Source: Ichthyophthirius multifiliis
Taxonomy: Eukaryota; Ciliophora; Oligohymenophorea; Hymenostomatida
NCBI RefSeq assembly: GCF_000220395.1
Contig: NW_004086022.1
Location: 1-64,000 of the forward strand
Length of the DNA stretch: 64,000 bases
Direction of reading: 5' to 3'
Part shown: positions 14,080 to 25,956 of the stretch, in pieces
How the letters are laid out: every line of letters starts with the position of its first letter
Numbering within the stretch: position 1 is the stretch's first letter
The notes under the pieces: generated by a model
Database searches by the model: none
What the model saw: the letters and a program-made list of their open reading frames with translations, nothing else
Told to the model about the DNA's origin: nothing
Position numbers and translations under genes: made by a program

Positions 14080-15720
14080 GGTTATTATTTAATTTATTTA
14101 TAAAAATTGATTAAGATCATATACAATCAGAAAATTAATAAAAATTTAACATTAAATAATATTCAAGAAAATAAAAATAATATAATCATAAATTAAAAAG
14201 GAAATAAAACCTATAAATTAAAATGTTTGTATTTAATTTAATAAACTAAAAATTATATATATAATTCTTTTTAATATTAATAAAAGCCAAAAATTATTTA
14301 AAAATCCAATCTGATTATTAAATTTATCTTTATATATAGAAAAAAATAAAAGAAAATATATAATCAAATAATATATTATTTATAAATTTAGATTTATATA
14401 TCTTTTTTCAATAATAATTATTTTTATTAATATTAGAAATTAACAATATGCAAAATATAACAGTTTTTTCTTTTTCTTTAATAAGTAAATTTAAAATATC
14501 TTTTTAGATTATTATTTCTTAATTAATTAAAATCTTCAAATAAATAACACACGCATATATATATTTTTAATATAAAAATTCATCATATTCTTTACCAAAT
14601 ATAAAATTCTATTTTATTTTACACTTTTTTCATTTAACAAATCGTTTTAATGTATATATTACATATTCCATATTTTTAAAAAACTACTTTCTTGTTCATT
14701 TTAAAAAAATCATAAAAAAATAATAAATAATATTATTTCGCCACTTCTAATAAATACTATGATTAATTATATTTAGGTTTTTATCTTAAATTATTAATAC
14801 TTCAATTTGAGTTTAAATAATTATTTTTATTCTTCTTATAATAAATAAATTTAATTTCTTCAAGCCTTTTTTTATTCTTTATTTATATATTTTTGTTTTG
14901 ATTAGGACATATATATGTAATATTTATTAATTTTATATAAATTATATTTAAAAATTATAATTTTTTTCTAATGTCTTTTTCGTTTGATTTAAATATTAAA
15001 TAGATTTATTGTATTAAACTTTGAAAAAATAAATGTGATAAAAATATTATGTAAAATCAATAAAGGTTGTATTTAAAAACAAAAAATAATAATAATAAAA
15101 AAATACTATCCTAAATAAAATTATATCATTAATCATAATAGTTAAAAATAATTATTTTATTAAAATGTTTTAAAGAAGAGAAAAATTAATCACGGAATAT
15201 TTAAAATATATCTGATTAAAAAATAAATTTTAATTCTTTTATTTCAATTTTTTCTATTTTTTATTTAAATATTTATAACCTAATTAAAAAACTTAATTTA
15301 TTTAATGTTTTAAATTATGTCTTTTATTAAAAAAAATCTGTAGTTTTTAACATAACATTGTTTTTAGTATATTTAAGTTAAGAATTAAATTAATAATTAA
15401 TTAGTTAAAATAACAGAAATTAAAATTATTATTGGTATATATTTCTTATTTTTTAATATAATATATAAACTATTAGATATATTTAAATTATGTATCTAGT
15501 TAATCTAACTAATATGCTATCAATAATTTCATTGTTTTAATTTCTTTATATTGTAACAATATTCACTTATAAATAATAAATATTACATATAAAATTTATA
15601 TTACTTTTATATCTATATTAACATTTAAGTAATGTTTTAGATAGAAAATAAATAATGAACAAAAAATTATAGGGTATTAAACATATATTTTATTTATTAT
15701 TTCTTAATTCAAAAAACCAT
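14080..15720 (-). pseudogene. Decayed partial duplicate of the ABCC transporter
   Basis: Sequence blocks follow the same order and orientation as the intact gene at about 10935-12895 but are full of substitutions, deletions and frame breaks. Recognisable pairs: 14465 versus 11409 (region before NBD1 end), 14560-14610 versus 11660-11705, 14730-15000 versus 11815-12080 (Walker A region, GCCACTTC still visible), 15293-15330 versus 12371-12408 (nearly identical over about 35 bases), and 15690 versus 12845. The Walker A, LSGGQ and Walker B coding sequences are destroyed. The relic lacks the N-terminal part, most of TMD2 and NBD2, so it is a non-functional remnant of a tandem duplication. Confidence 0.8.
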
Positions 15721-15815
15721 AAACCTAAAGAGTAGTTTATTAAAAAATAAAATATAGTTAAAAATTTAAATTTATAAATATATATATATATTTAAATATT
15801 TATAATAAAAAAAAA

Positions 15816-16978
15816 ATGAAAAATAATACTCTATTAACAGTTGGAGTTAAAATAATAGATGGTTTATTTATAGGAGATGAATTTGCAGCAAAAGTATTAT
15901 TTTAAAAAATATATATAAATAAATTAAAGATATTGTTTAACAATTAATATTTTTTAAAGAAAAAATTAAATTATATATTTTTTTTATTTTTTTAAGGATT
16001 TATAATTTTTAATTTCTAACAAAGTTACATCAGTAATAAATTGTGTATCGTAATAAATACCTAATCATTGGTAAACAATAGGAATAACATATTTATGCTA
16101 TAGATGGCAAGAAAACGAAAAATAAGTATAAATAAAAAAAAATATTAACTTAATTTAATTAATATAAAGTAAATATTTGATTAAAAGAATAATAATATTA
16201 ACAATATATATAAATTTATTGAAACTAGTTTACTTAAATCTGAAAGCGTATTAGTACATTCAGTTAGAGGTTAAAATAGATCAGTATGTATAATAATAGG
16301 TTATTTAATGAAAAAGTAATTAATATAAATCTATATAAAGCATTTATGTATATAAAAATAGATTTAAATGGAGTTTAAATAAATGTATTGAATTTTTGCA
16401 TTAGAAAAATTTAACATTAAATATTAGTTCTTAATTATATTATTAGTTAAATAACTTAGAAAACTCTTTGTAAAATAATGGAGAAATTACTTATTTTTGG
16501 GATAAATAAAAAAATATTAATGAAGATGAATTATTATAAACAAATACATTTTTAAATGGAAAAATAGAATAAAATATAGATAAAGATATTTTTCCAGAAA
16601 AAAAATATAAAAAAAATAAAAAACAGTTAAATGGAATGATCAAAATGGAAAAGATTTAATTGACTAATATATTCCTCCTTTTAATAAATGTGATTTTTTT
16701 TAAGAACAAAATTAAACTAAAAAAAACTAATATTAATCAATAATGAAGGTAAATTAAATTTTATATTTTATTCATATTAAATATTAAATAAAAAAAGGGA
16801 TCAAATCAAATATTTTATAAAGTTTAACAAGAAAATTCTAGGACAATATTTAAAACAAAAATATTAGATAAAAAGAGATTTAATATTTAACAAATAAATT
16901 AAGAGTCATAAAATTAATTAATAAAAAGTTCATCATTAAAAGGAAATAATTTTTAAAGTTTTATTTATTTTCATAATA

Positions 16979-17020
<42 letters not shown>

Positions 17021-17542
17021 TATATATGAATAATAATTAAAAAGGTTCTTTAAATTTAATAGTAAATAAATAATTCTAAAATATGATAACTAAATTTAGA
17101 TAAAACAAAGATAATGAGCAAACTAATAAAATAAATTAACAATTCAACAATAAACATATCAGAGCCAAAAGTTTTATAAATTTAAATATTATACTATAAA
17201 TTTTTTTATTGTATTAAATATATCAAAAAGTAAAATAACTTTTTAAAACTAGAAAAAATATAAGAAATACATTAATTACTATAGGAATAATCAGAAAATA
17301 TTTTTGAAATGAAAAATAATAAATTTATTGATATTTAAAATTTAAATAATTTTTTATAAAATGATATAAGTGTTAAAAAACATATAGTAGACGATTATAA
17401 AATTATTAAAAAAAATATTATTAGTTATGAATTTAAATAAAATAGAAATAGTATTAAGAAAATAAATTAAAAAATTAATAATAATAATATTTAAAGATGT
17501 TTTTCTGCGTAAAACAAGGAAAAGTAAAAATTTTAATTATGA
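15816..17542 (+). CDS. Dual-specificity-phosphatase-like protein without catalytic Cys
   Basis: Multi-exon gene starting MKNNTLLTVG at 15816 and ending at TGA 17540-17542. The phosphatase core is recognisable: a substrate-pocket-like first part, then VLVHSVRGQNRS at about 16249-16284, then a GYLMKK helix and KWSLNKCIEFL. In active enzymes the P-loop is HCxxGxxRS; here the Cys is Ser (codon TCA) while His, Gly, Arg and Ser are kept. A pseudophosphatase that binds phospho-residues without cleaving them is the likely role (inference). The C-terminal half is a Gln/Asn/Lys-rich tail without a known domain. Introns include about 16312-16338 and one near 16745-16795; a (TA)n tract sits at 16981-17014. 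The frame shifts at A-runs 16597-16623, either an indel or an unrecognised small intron. Confidence 0.7.
16981..17014. repeat. (TA)n microsatellite
   Basis: TA tract inside the phosphatase-like gene, in its Gln/Asn-rich 3' half; intronic or read as Tyr/Ile. Confidence 0.75.
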
Positions 17543-17585
17543 TATTTTAACTAATTAATAAAATATACCTTTTTATTTTTATAAA

Positions 17586-18158
17586 ATGAACAATAAATAT
17601 ATATTTTTTATATATTTATTATATAAATATTTAATAAAAAAAAAATATTCTATTCCTTTTAATATATATGTTTTCTTTATTAAATTTATAAATCTTTATT
17701 CTATTCTAAGTTTTTTTTTAAAATTATATATTTATTTGTTTATTATTTTTTGCAACAATATAATTTATGAGTTACTTTTTATTTTATAAAATATATTATT
17801 ATCTTTATTGTTTTATTATTTAATAATTTTATTATATTTATGTTGTAAAATTTATACCAGTATAATTATTAGTATCTAAATTTATATTTTAAAGTAAAAT
17901 TATTTTAAAACTATTTTCTTTTTACAATTATTTAAACTGCTTTTTAATATACTTACTTATTATTATTTCATTTTTTTAAAAGAATTATTATTTTGTATTT
18001 TAGATTTATATTTTATAAGATTTCCCATAAAACCTATATTAAGTTTAATTATCGCTTTATTTATTAATTTTTATAAAGAAATTTTTTAAAATAATTAAAA
18101 GCTTTAAAAAAATTAATCCTTTTAGTAATTAAAGGATAGGCTTTTAAATTTAATTTGA
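17586..18158 (+). CDS. Possible hydrophobic membrane protein
   Basis: A single open frame of 191 codons (190 aa) with TGA at 18156-18158, starting 43 bases after the previous stop. The product is almost entirely Phe/Leu/Ile/Tyr with several membrane-length stretches and a basic-proline piece RFPIKPILSLIIA near the C-terminus, then a Gln/Lys-rich end. No family recognised. Random AT-rich sequence with one stop codon can give ORFs of this length, so it may not be real. Confidence 0.3.
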
Positions 18159-18687
18159 TTTAATATATATTTCAAATATTAATTTTATTTATTTATTTCT
18201 TAACTTTTTTAAAAAATTAACATATTTATTTCTATTTTTTAATTTATTCTATTTTTATTTAATTTATTCAATTATTTTTTCAAAATACATTTTCTTTTAA
18301 AAGATAAACTTTTTCATTTCATTTTTTAATTTTTTACTTTTATTTTTTATTATATATATAAATTTTGTATTTTTACTAAACTGATTCACAAATCAAAAAC
18401 ATTAATCTCTTATAAACTAAATTTAAGAAGTGAACAAAAATATTTGCTTTATTTAAAATATTAAAAAACTTAAATTTTAAGCAATCAATATTATTTTAAA
18501 TATAAACTTAAATAATAATTATAATATGTAGTAAAATTATTCTATTTTTTAATTGCTCCTTTTTTTTTTTTTTTTTTTTTCATTATTTAAATTCATATTA
18601 TTATAAATAAATATTTTATCAAAAAAATTTTTATTTTACTTGCTTTAAATATTATTTATTTTTAAATATTTTAATTCATAATATTAT
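18159..18687. other. AT-rich region with long T-run
   Basis: No convincing gene. Contains an uninterrupted run of 21 T at 18560-18580 and many short T- and A-runs. Confidence 0.5.
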
Positions 18688-19060
18688 TCAAATATATTTT
18701 TTTGGATATTGTTTTTTGTTTTGTTTAATCTATATTTATAAAATACAAAGTAACTTTTTACATGTTAACTAATTTAGTTTTTTATCAAATAAATTTCTAT
18801 GTGTTAATTCTTTTATTATATATGCATCATGAATAAGTAATTTATTTTATTTGCTATATTTTTATTTGATCTAGCCTTTTTTATCTAATATATTACTTAT
18901 ATTTCTTTAAGGTTTATTATAATCAGATATATACTTTTTATTAATTAAATATATTTGATATTTTTATAATATCTTTTATTTTTTATGATTTATTAAAATA
19001 AAAATGAATATTATCTTAATTAAAAATACAATAAATTATATACTAGTAAATATGTTATAT
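18688..19060 (-). CDS. Possible gene fragment, unrecognised
   Basis: Minus-strand open frame ending at TGA (plus 18688-18690). The last 60-70 codons look protein-like (HDAYIIKELTHRNLFDKKLN, then LTCKKLLCIL), with Cys, His, Asp and Arg at levels unlike intergenic DNA here. No ATG is visible in this frame; upstream it dissolves into AT-rich sequence before the divergent gene at 19301. It may be the last exon of a small gene or a remnant of one. Confidence 0.3.
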
Positions 19061-19300
19061 AAATATAAATATTAAAATAAATATATATTTTTTTAAGTAT
19101 AAATATAATTATATTTAATTCATATTTAAAATAAATAAAAATATGAAATTAATATATAAAATTTTATAATTTTTTAATTTTACATTTTAATATATTTTTA
19201 TATTTATTAATAATTTTTTTATTTTATAATTATTAATTAATTTATAATTTTATTATGCTTTATTAATTAAATAATTTAATATAAAATAATAAAAACAATT

Positions 19301-22300
19301 ATGAATACCAAATTATGTTAAATATATGTTAGAGAGAAATTTGAATTATAATAAAATAGAAAATTTCAAAGATTTTCAAATACATAATTTAATTGTATAG
19401 ATAATATGAAAGAATTAATAACGTTAAATACTTAAAATTTCGATTTAAAAAAATATTTAATATAAAATGTAAAATCAAAAATTAAATAAAATGAAGCAAA
19501 TAATATAGAATTTTATGATATATAAAACGGATAATAAAACAATAGATGTTCTAATAGTTTATAAAAAAAATCTATCTGTTAATAAAACTAAAAATCAAGA
19601 AGATGTTTATCAGATATTTAATAAATAAGTGGCATAAATAAAATATTCAAAAAGCCAGATTATAATAAATATGAATAAAAAGTATTAAAATAATTGAAAT
19701 AAGAAGGACATTAAAAGCTATTAATGAGTGAAATGTATTTTTTTTATTATTTTTAATTTTTTATATTTCAATAGTTATTATTATTATATAAAATAAAAAA
19801 TAGATATTCTTTATTAGATGAAGATATTATTTTGGAAAAATAAAATAATTAGAAATTGCCTAAATTAAAAAATAAAAATTAAAGTTTATAAGAAAATAAG
19901 GATATAAAGGAACTTTAAGATTTAGATGTTTGGCAGAAAAAATAACTAAGATAATAAAGAGTGACATCACATGCTTAATTAATTAATACAACCGATAATT
20001 AAAATAATGTAATTGAAAAAAATATATCTAATTCATTAACAAATAATGTATAAATTTTATATATATAAAAGAATAGATTTATTTATATATCATATAAATT
20101 ATTTGTATAATATTTTTTTTTATTTAATTATATTTATAATATATATATATTTATTTTTTCTATTTTATTACTTATATTTATAATATTATAAAATATATTT
20201 ATATATATATAGAATGTATAAATTAATATAAGCTAAAATATTTAAGATATTTAAGACATATATGATATTTAAGATATGGTTTTAAAAACAAGAACTAGTG
20301 TAATTAATATTGCTTAAGAAAAATTTGGTGATATTAAAATAAATAATTTAGAATCAGATTTGATAGATTATAATATAAATAATCATAATTAATAATAATA
20401 ATAATAATAAATAAAAATTAAATAAAATACATATGAGAATTCACCAGTTAGTATATCTAATCTTCTTAGAAAATAAACAGTATAAATAAAAATTAATAAT
20501 ATATATAATTTTTTTTTATATATATAGATTACAGAATTAGATTAAATTTTACTTAAAAAATAATAATCAGATAATGATAATAAATAATAAAATCAAAGTT
20601 TTAGGCAATTATATTAATAAGCTATAAAATAAACTCAAATAAACAAATGCAAAGATTACATATAAAGAGATATAAATGTATAACTAAGAAGTTATATTAA
20701 TTAAATACCTAATACTTAAACTATTTAAACTATATAAGAAAACAAAAACAATATTATTTAAGTAGATTTAACTGGATAAGGAATAAAAAAGATTCTATAA
20801 ACTTTTTATTAAATTGATTCTGGTTTCGATACTAATTATAATGCAATTTAAAGGGCTAAAAATTACGAAAAAATATCTAATATAATAGAAATTTAATTGA
20901 TTGAAAAAATAAAATAAATGAATGTTTTAATAAATAATAAAAGTAACACTTTAAGAATAATAAGAATAGAGACTTAGTTTATTTGCCGAAGAATTAATAA
21001 AATAAAATTATTAAATATCGATTTGGAAAATCACATTATTAAATTAAAAAACTCAAAAATATAAAAAATTTCAAAAATAGGTTCTTCACAACATATTATT
21101 TAAAATTTTTCCAAAAATTAATTTTAAGATAAGAGTAATTAATTGCTTAGTCAGACTAGTAGTAGATAGATTTTGATTGAAAATGTTATGGCAAATACAA
21201 ATAAAATTGAATAATTATAAAATGAACTTTATATTTTAAAATAATAATTAAAATAATATTAAATAAAAAAATTTCATAATGAAGTAATTTTTTTTTTTTT
21301 TTTTTTTTATAATAAAATTAGGAAATTATAATTATTATTGAAAAAGAAATTAAAAGAAATAAGAAATATTATAAATAAATGCTTTAAGCTAAAAAAGAGT
21401 TCTATTTTCAAATTTTAAAATATGGTAAAGATTGCAGAAAAGAAGGATTATCTTGGATAATAAGAAATTTATGGAATAATGGAGATGTAATTAATGATTG
21501 TCATTTACCTGATTTTTTAGATGATAAATCAAAGGAATTTATTTTTTAAAAAGCAAATTTAATAAAAGAAATATTAGAAATAGAAACTTTATAAAGTACA
21601 TCATTAAATATATTTAAATTAAATTCAAATACATAATAATATGAAAACGATTAGAATTTAGAATAAAAATTTTTAAAAGAAAATACTCAAATTTAGAATT
21701 TAAATAAATCATTATAAAATGATTGTATATATTTTTTATTTATTATTTTCTAATTAAATATAAAAATAGTAAATATTATAAAAATACAGAAAATAAATGG
21801 AAAAGCAATCAATAAAAAATTTTAAGCAAATATTGCTTTAATTAAAAATAATTAAAATTTTGAACAAAAGAAAAATATTTTAGAAAAAATGAGAATTTGT
21901 ACTGAATAAGACCAAGTATAAAGAAAAAATTTGGGATAAACTTTTGATTAACTATATTCTTGTAAATTAACTTCAAATGATATTATTTATAAATAAGTAT
22001 TTTTTTAATTTATATATATATTATTATTATATCTATATATACATTTTCTATAATTAAAAAGACTTAAAATAAAATTAAATAATTATTAAGAAATTAAAAA
22101 ACTTCTACGATTGAATTATAAAATTAAAATAATAATTTTTAATAGGTTTATATATTAACATTTATTTTTTTAATATTTTTAAATTTTAATTAGACTTAAT
22201 AAATCGACGATACGTAAAATAATATCTAGCAAAATTTTAAAAGCTAAATCTTAATTTATGATGGGGAATAGCCATTAAATTAATTTAATAAGAAAGAAGA

Positions 22301-22526
22301 ATTTTTTATTTTTTTTTAAGATTTATAAAAATAATTAGAAGAAAAAAAGAAAAAATTAAAATTTAAACAAAATGAATTATTTTAAAGACTTTTAAAAGAA
22401 TATGAATAAAATAATTATTAAAAAAAATCTGGTGTTTCTTTGTCTGTACTATTTTCAGCTTTATTAGGACCTTTTTTAACAGATTAAGAAATAATAAAAT
22501 ATGCTCTTTAAAAAGAGTAAATTTGA
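19301..22526 (+). CDS. Large unrecognised protein with conserved-looking block
   Basis: Multi-exon gene starting MNTKLCQIYVREKFE at 19301 and ending at TGA 22524-22526. Most of the protein is Gln/Asn/Lys-rich and probably disordered or coiled-coil. A distinct block at about 21376-21560 reads KYGKDCRKEGLSWIIRNLW and then PDFLDD, rich in Trp, Gly, Cys and Asp in contrast to its surroundings. It looks like a real domain that I cannot name with confidence. Near the C-terminus is a predicted coiled coil (EEKKKKLKFKQNELFQRLL) followed by SGVSLSVLFSALLGPFLT. Introns include about 19736-19789, 20050-20220, 21285-21319 (with a 21-T run), 21726-21800, 21997-22062 and 22147-22192. Confidence 0.65.
21288..21308. 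repeat. T-run in intron
   Basis: About 21 consecutive T inside a short GT...AG intron (about 21285-21319) of the gene at 19301-22526. Confidence 0.75.
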
Positions 22527-22629
22527 TTTAAGAAAAAATAAACTTTTAATTAATTATATAAATAAATTAAAATCTAAAAAGCTTTAAATTTATATTTATA
22601 CAAATAATAATAATATCATTCAAAAAAAA

Positions 22630-24440
22630 TCAAATATAAAGTACATTAAATACCACTTTTATTTTTTATTTTTTAAAAATAACTAAAATATATAATTAAC
22701 TTACAATTATAAAATATTAACTATAAATACTGAATTTTAATTATTAAAACATTATTAATTTTCTTATTCTAACTAGGATAAAGACTTTTTATTTAATTAA
22801 AATTTCTAAAATTATTTATGTATTTAAGTAAAAAAATTCAATTATTATAATCCAGTAAATAATATTTACTAAATTATTTTAAATAGATAACTGTAATTTT
22901 TTAATCAGTTTAACTTTAAAATATTATAAAATCTAATTTTTTACAATCTAAACTTTTAATTTAATACTATTTGTTTAATCTAATACTACTATTATTTCCT
23001 TTTTAAAAGTATAATATGATATGCTGTTTCCTTAAGAATTTATAATATTATAAAACGAATCATTAGTTTTATTATAATAATCTTTTTTGCAATTAATTTT
23101 TCATTAAAAATTCTTATTTGAATTTGTATTAGGATTAAATTTTAAATATCTTTTATATAAAGGATTGATTAATTTATTATTATTACTATTAATTTCAAAT
23201 TTCTGATTATTCCATTATTTTTTTTTACTTTTTTTATTACTAATCAATATATATATTAAGAATTAATAATAGTGTATGTTTATTAAAATTTGATTTCTTT
23301 TAATTTTCCTGAATTCTTTATAACTAAAAATGGAATATCTTGGAAAAATTCAAATTTTATCAACTTCGTTTTCTTTATTTTAATCTAATTAAAAAATTAA
23401 AGTATGAGTAGAAAAATACCTTTATATTTTTGTTAACTAATATGTTTTTTACATATTAGTTGAAGCATATTTTTAAAAAAAAACTTTTTAAAAATTAAAC
23501 ATTAAGTAAATAATTTGTTTCAATACTAATTTTTTAGCATTATTAGTATTAATATAATTATATTTGAAAAATAGTATAATATAGATTATAAATATCCTCA
23601 TATTTTTAACTAGGTAAAGTATTATTTTACTAAGAAGCTTTGCTTTTATTTGTTTGAGTATAGATTTTAGACTGTTAATTTTGTTTCAAGTTTAATTTGT
23701 TTTCATTAATATTATCTTTAATTTGAAAATTAAATCTATTAAATTCTTATTATTTTTCAAATATTAATATTATAAAGTTCTTTTATTTTCTCAAATTTTT
23801 TATAATATTTTTATATATTTCTCTTTTATTAAATATATTTATTAGTATAAAATAATAATTAATTTGACTTTAATTAGATTTATATAATAAATAATATTAA
23901 AAAAATTATTTTTGAATAAATTCTCCCCCCCTATAATTTAATAAGGGTAAATAAACACATAATTTAATATAATTATCATATTTATAACTTAATTTTTAAA
24001 TTTTATAGTCGTTTATTATTTATAATTATATTTTGGATTGTATTTGTTACTTTTTATAGATATTACTAAATCTTTTTGCATATATATTTGTAGATAGATT
24101 TAAAAAATTTATTTAAAAAAAAATCATATATGAATTTCTAAAATATGAAATAATTTATTTCCTTTATTTATATTACTGTATATTATTTATTTCTAAATAT
24201 ATAAATATTTATTTATTTTAAATTTTTTTTATTATTTGAATTATTACTTTTTTCTCATTATTTAAACATAAATAATTTACTAAAATATTAATACTATTCC
24301 AAAAGCATATATTTGTGACATTATCCTTGAATAATTACTTAATTCTTTTATATAATTTTTAAAAAAATGGTTATATTTTGTCATTTAATATATTTAATAA
24401 TTTTCCTATTATTTTAAGTTTTTTAAATTATTTTTAGCAT
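22630..24440 (-). CDS. Unrecognised protein
   Basis: Minus-strand coding region. Protein-like pieces include LFKDNVTNICFWNSINILVN near 24300-24350, FFQDIPFLVIKNSGKLKEIK near 23300-23350, and NDSFYNIINSQGNSISYYTF near 23000-23070. An intron at about 23384-23420 (GTATTTTT...TTAG) joins two exons in the same frame, which supports a spliced gene. The end at TGA 22630-22632 and the 5' limit are estimates: a frame with ATG at 24384 exists, but the better-looking frame runs on upstream to about 24440. No family recognised. Confidence 0.5.
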
Positions 24441-24574
24441 TTTTTAATACGATTATTGTATATATTTATATATATATATTTTTTAAATAAACAAAAAACA
24501 AAAAAAATTATAAAAATATTTAAGATTTATATAAAAAAATTTGTTAATAATAAAAATATATATATAAAAAAAAA

Positions 24575-25442
24575 ATGTAAAAAAATATAAGTTTAGATTT
24601 AACATAAATAGAATTCCATTCATTTAATTAAATAAATGATAATAACCCTGACAATTTTTTTGATTATTCATAAATTTTAAACTAATTAGATTTTTAAAGA
24701 GCCCTTTCATTATAATTATATTCCAAAAGCAATCAATAAATATCATAAACAATCATATAAATTGAAAAAGAGTAAAAAAATAAAATAAAAAAATTAACGA
24801 AAAAAATTTATATAATAAAGATAATAAAATTTAAAAACAAATTCAAAAAACTAAGTTAATAGATATTTATCTTACAACAATAAAAATTAGAATAATTAAC
24901 ATAAATTAAAAACACATATATTATAGAATTATCTTCCATAAAATGAAATAATAAAGAATTTAATAATAACATAAAAATAATTTTAACAATAAATAGAAAA
25001 TAACTAAACATAAATAAGAAGTATTGATAGTAAAATTTCTAAAATTAAGCAAACTCCACTACCAAAAAATAATAATTTTATATAAAATTCCCACACACCC
25101 AAATAGAAAAACGTTCAACCTTTAAAAACTTTTAAATTTTCTAAATTAAATAATAATCTTTAATAAAAACTAATTTCATCTAAAAATCTACTTGACAATA
25201 ATAACCTTTTAAATAATAATACATAATAATTTAATAAACAAGATATTCAAAATATCATTATTTAAAATAATATTAAATAAATTTTAAATAAAAATAAAGT
25301 TATGTTGAGTTTATAAAAAAACAACTTTTATTAATAACAAATTTTTAATAAAGAATTAATAAAAAAAAAAACCTTAAATTTTAATAAGCAATTACTTAAG
25401 AAATAAGAAAATTAAATTAATATTAATACATAATATATATGA
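24575..25442 (+). CDS. Small Asn/Gln/Lys-rich protein
   Basis: Starts MQKNISLDLTQIEF at 24575 and ends at TGA 25440-25442, divergent from the gene on its left. The first about 65 residues (including DNNPDNFFDYSQ, then a short coiled coil) and the last about 220 residues (including DSKISKIKQTPLPKNNNF) lie in different frames. The change falls within the A-runs 24766-24793, so the model needs a one-base indel or a small intron. Composition is strongly Asn/Gln/Lys with little hydrophobic content; probably disordered. No family recognised. Confidence 0.5.
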
Positions 25443-25956
25443 AAAAAGTATAAATAATAAAAAACATATCAAAGAATATTAAAAAAACCCAATTTTTTGT
25501 TAAAAAATATAAGAGTATAATACAAATATTGCCAAAATATAATTAACACAAAAATTAAATAAAAAATTATGAATATATGACAATATCTTCATATTTATTT
25601 AAAAAAAATAACATTAAAAAAGTCTGAAAAAAATTATAATATGACACTTTCCCATAATTTTTAATTAATTTAACTTATGATTTTATTTTAAATAAAAAAA
25701 TATAGTTAATTGAAAAATATATAAGTTTATCATTTTCTTTATTAATTTAATATTTTTATAATCAGTAAATATATAACAAAATCTTTTTTTATTTTATTTG
25801 ATAAATATTTCGATTTTAATATAATAATTTATTTAATTATTTAAAAAATAATTTAGTTAAATATATATAAAATATTTAAAGTTTATTTAAAAAAAGATAT
25901 AGTAAAATATTTTATAGTTTTTAAAATAATAATATAAAAAATAAATTATAAATAAT
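25443..25956. other. Intergenic between convergent genes
   Basis: AT-rich, no coding frame recognised. It separates the stop codons of two convergent genes. Confidence 0.5.
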
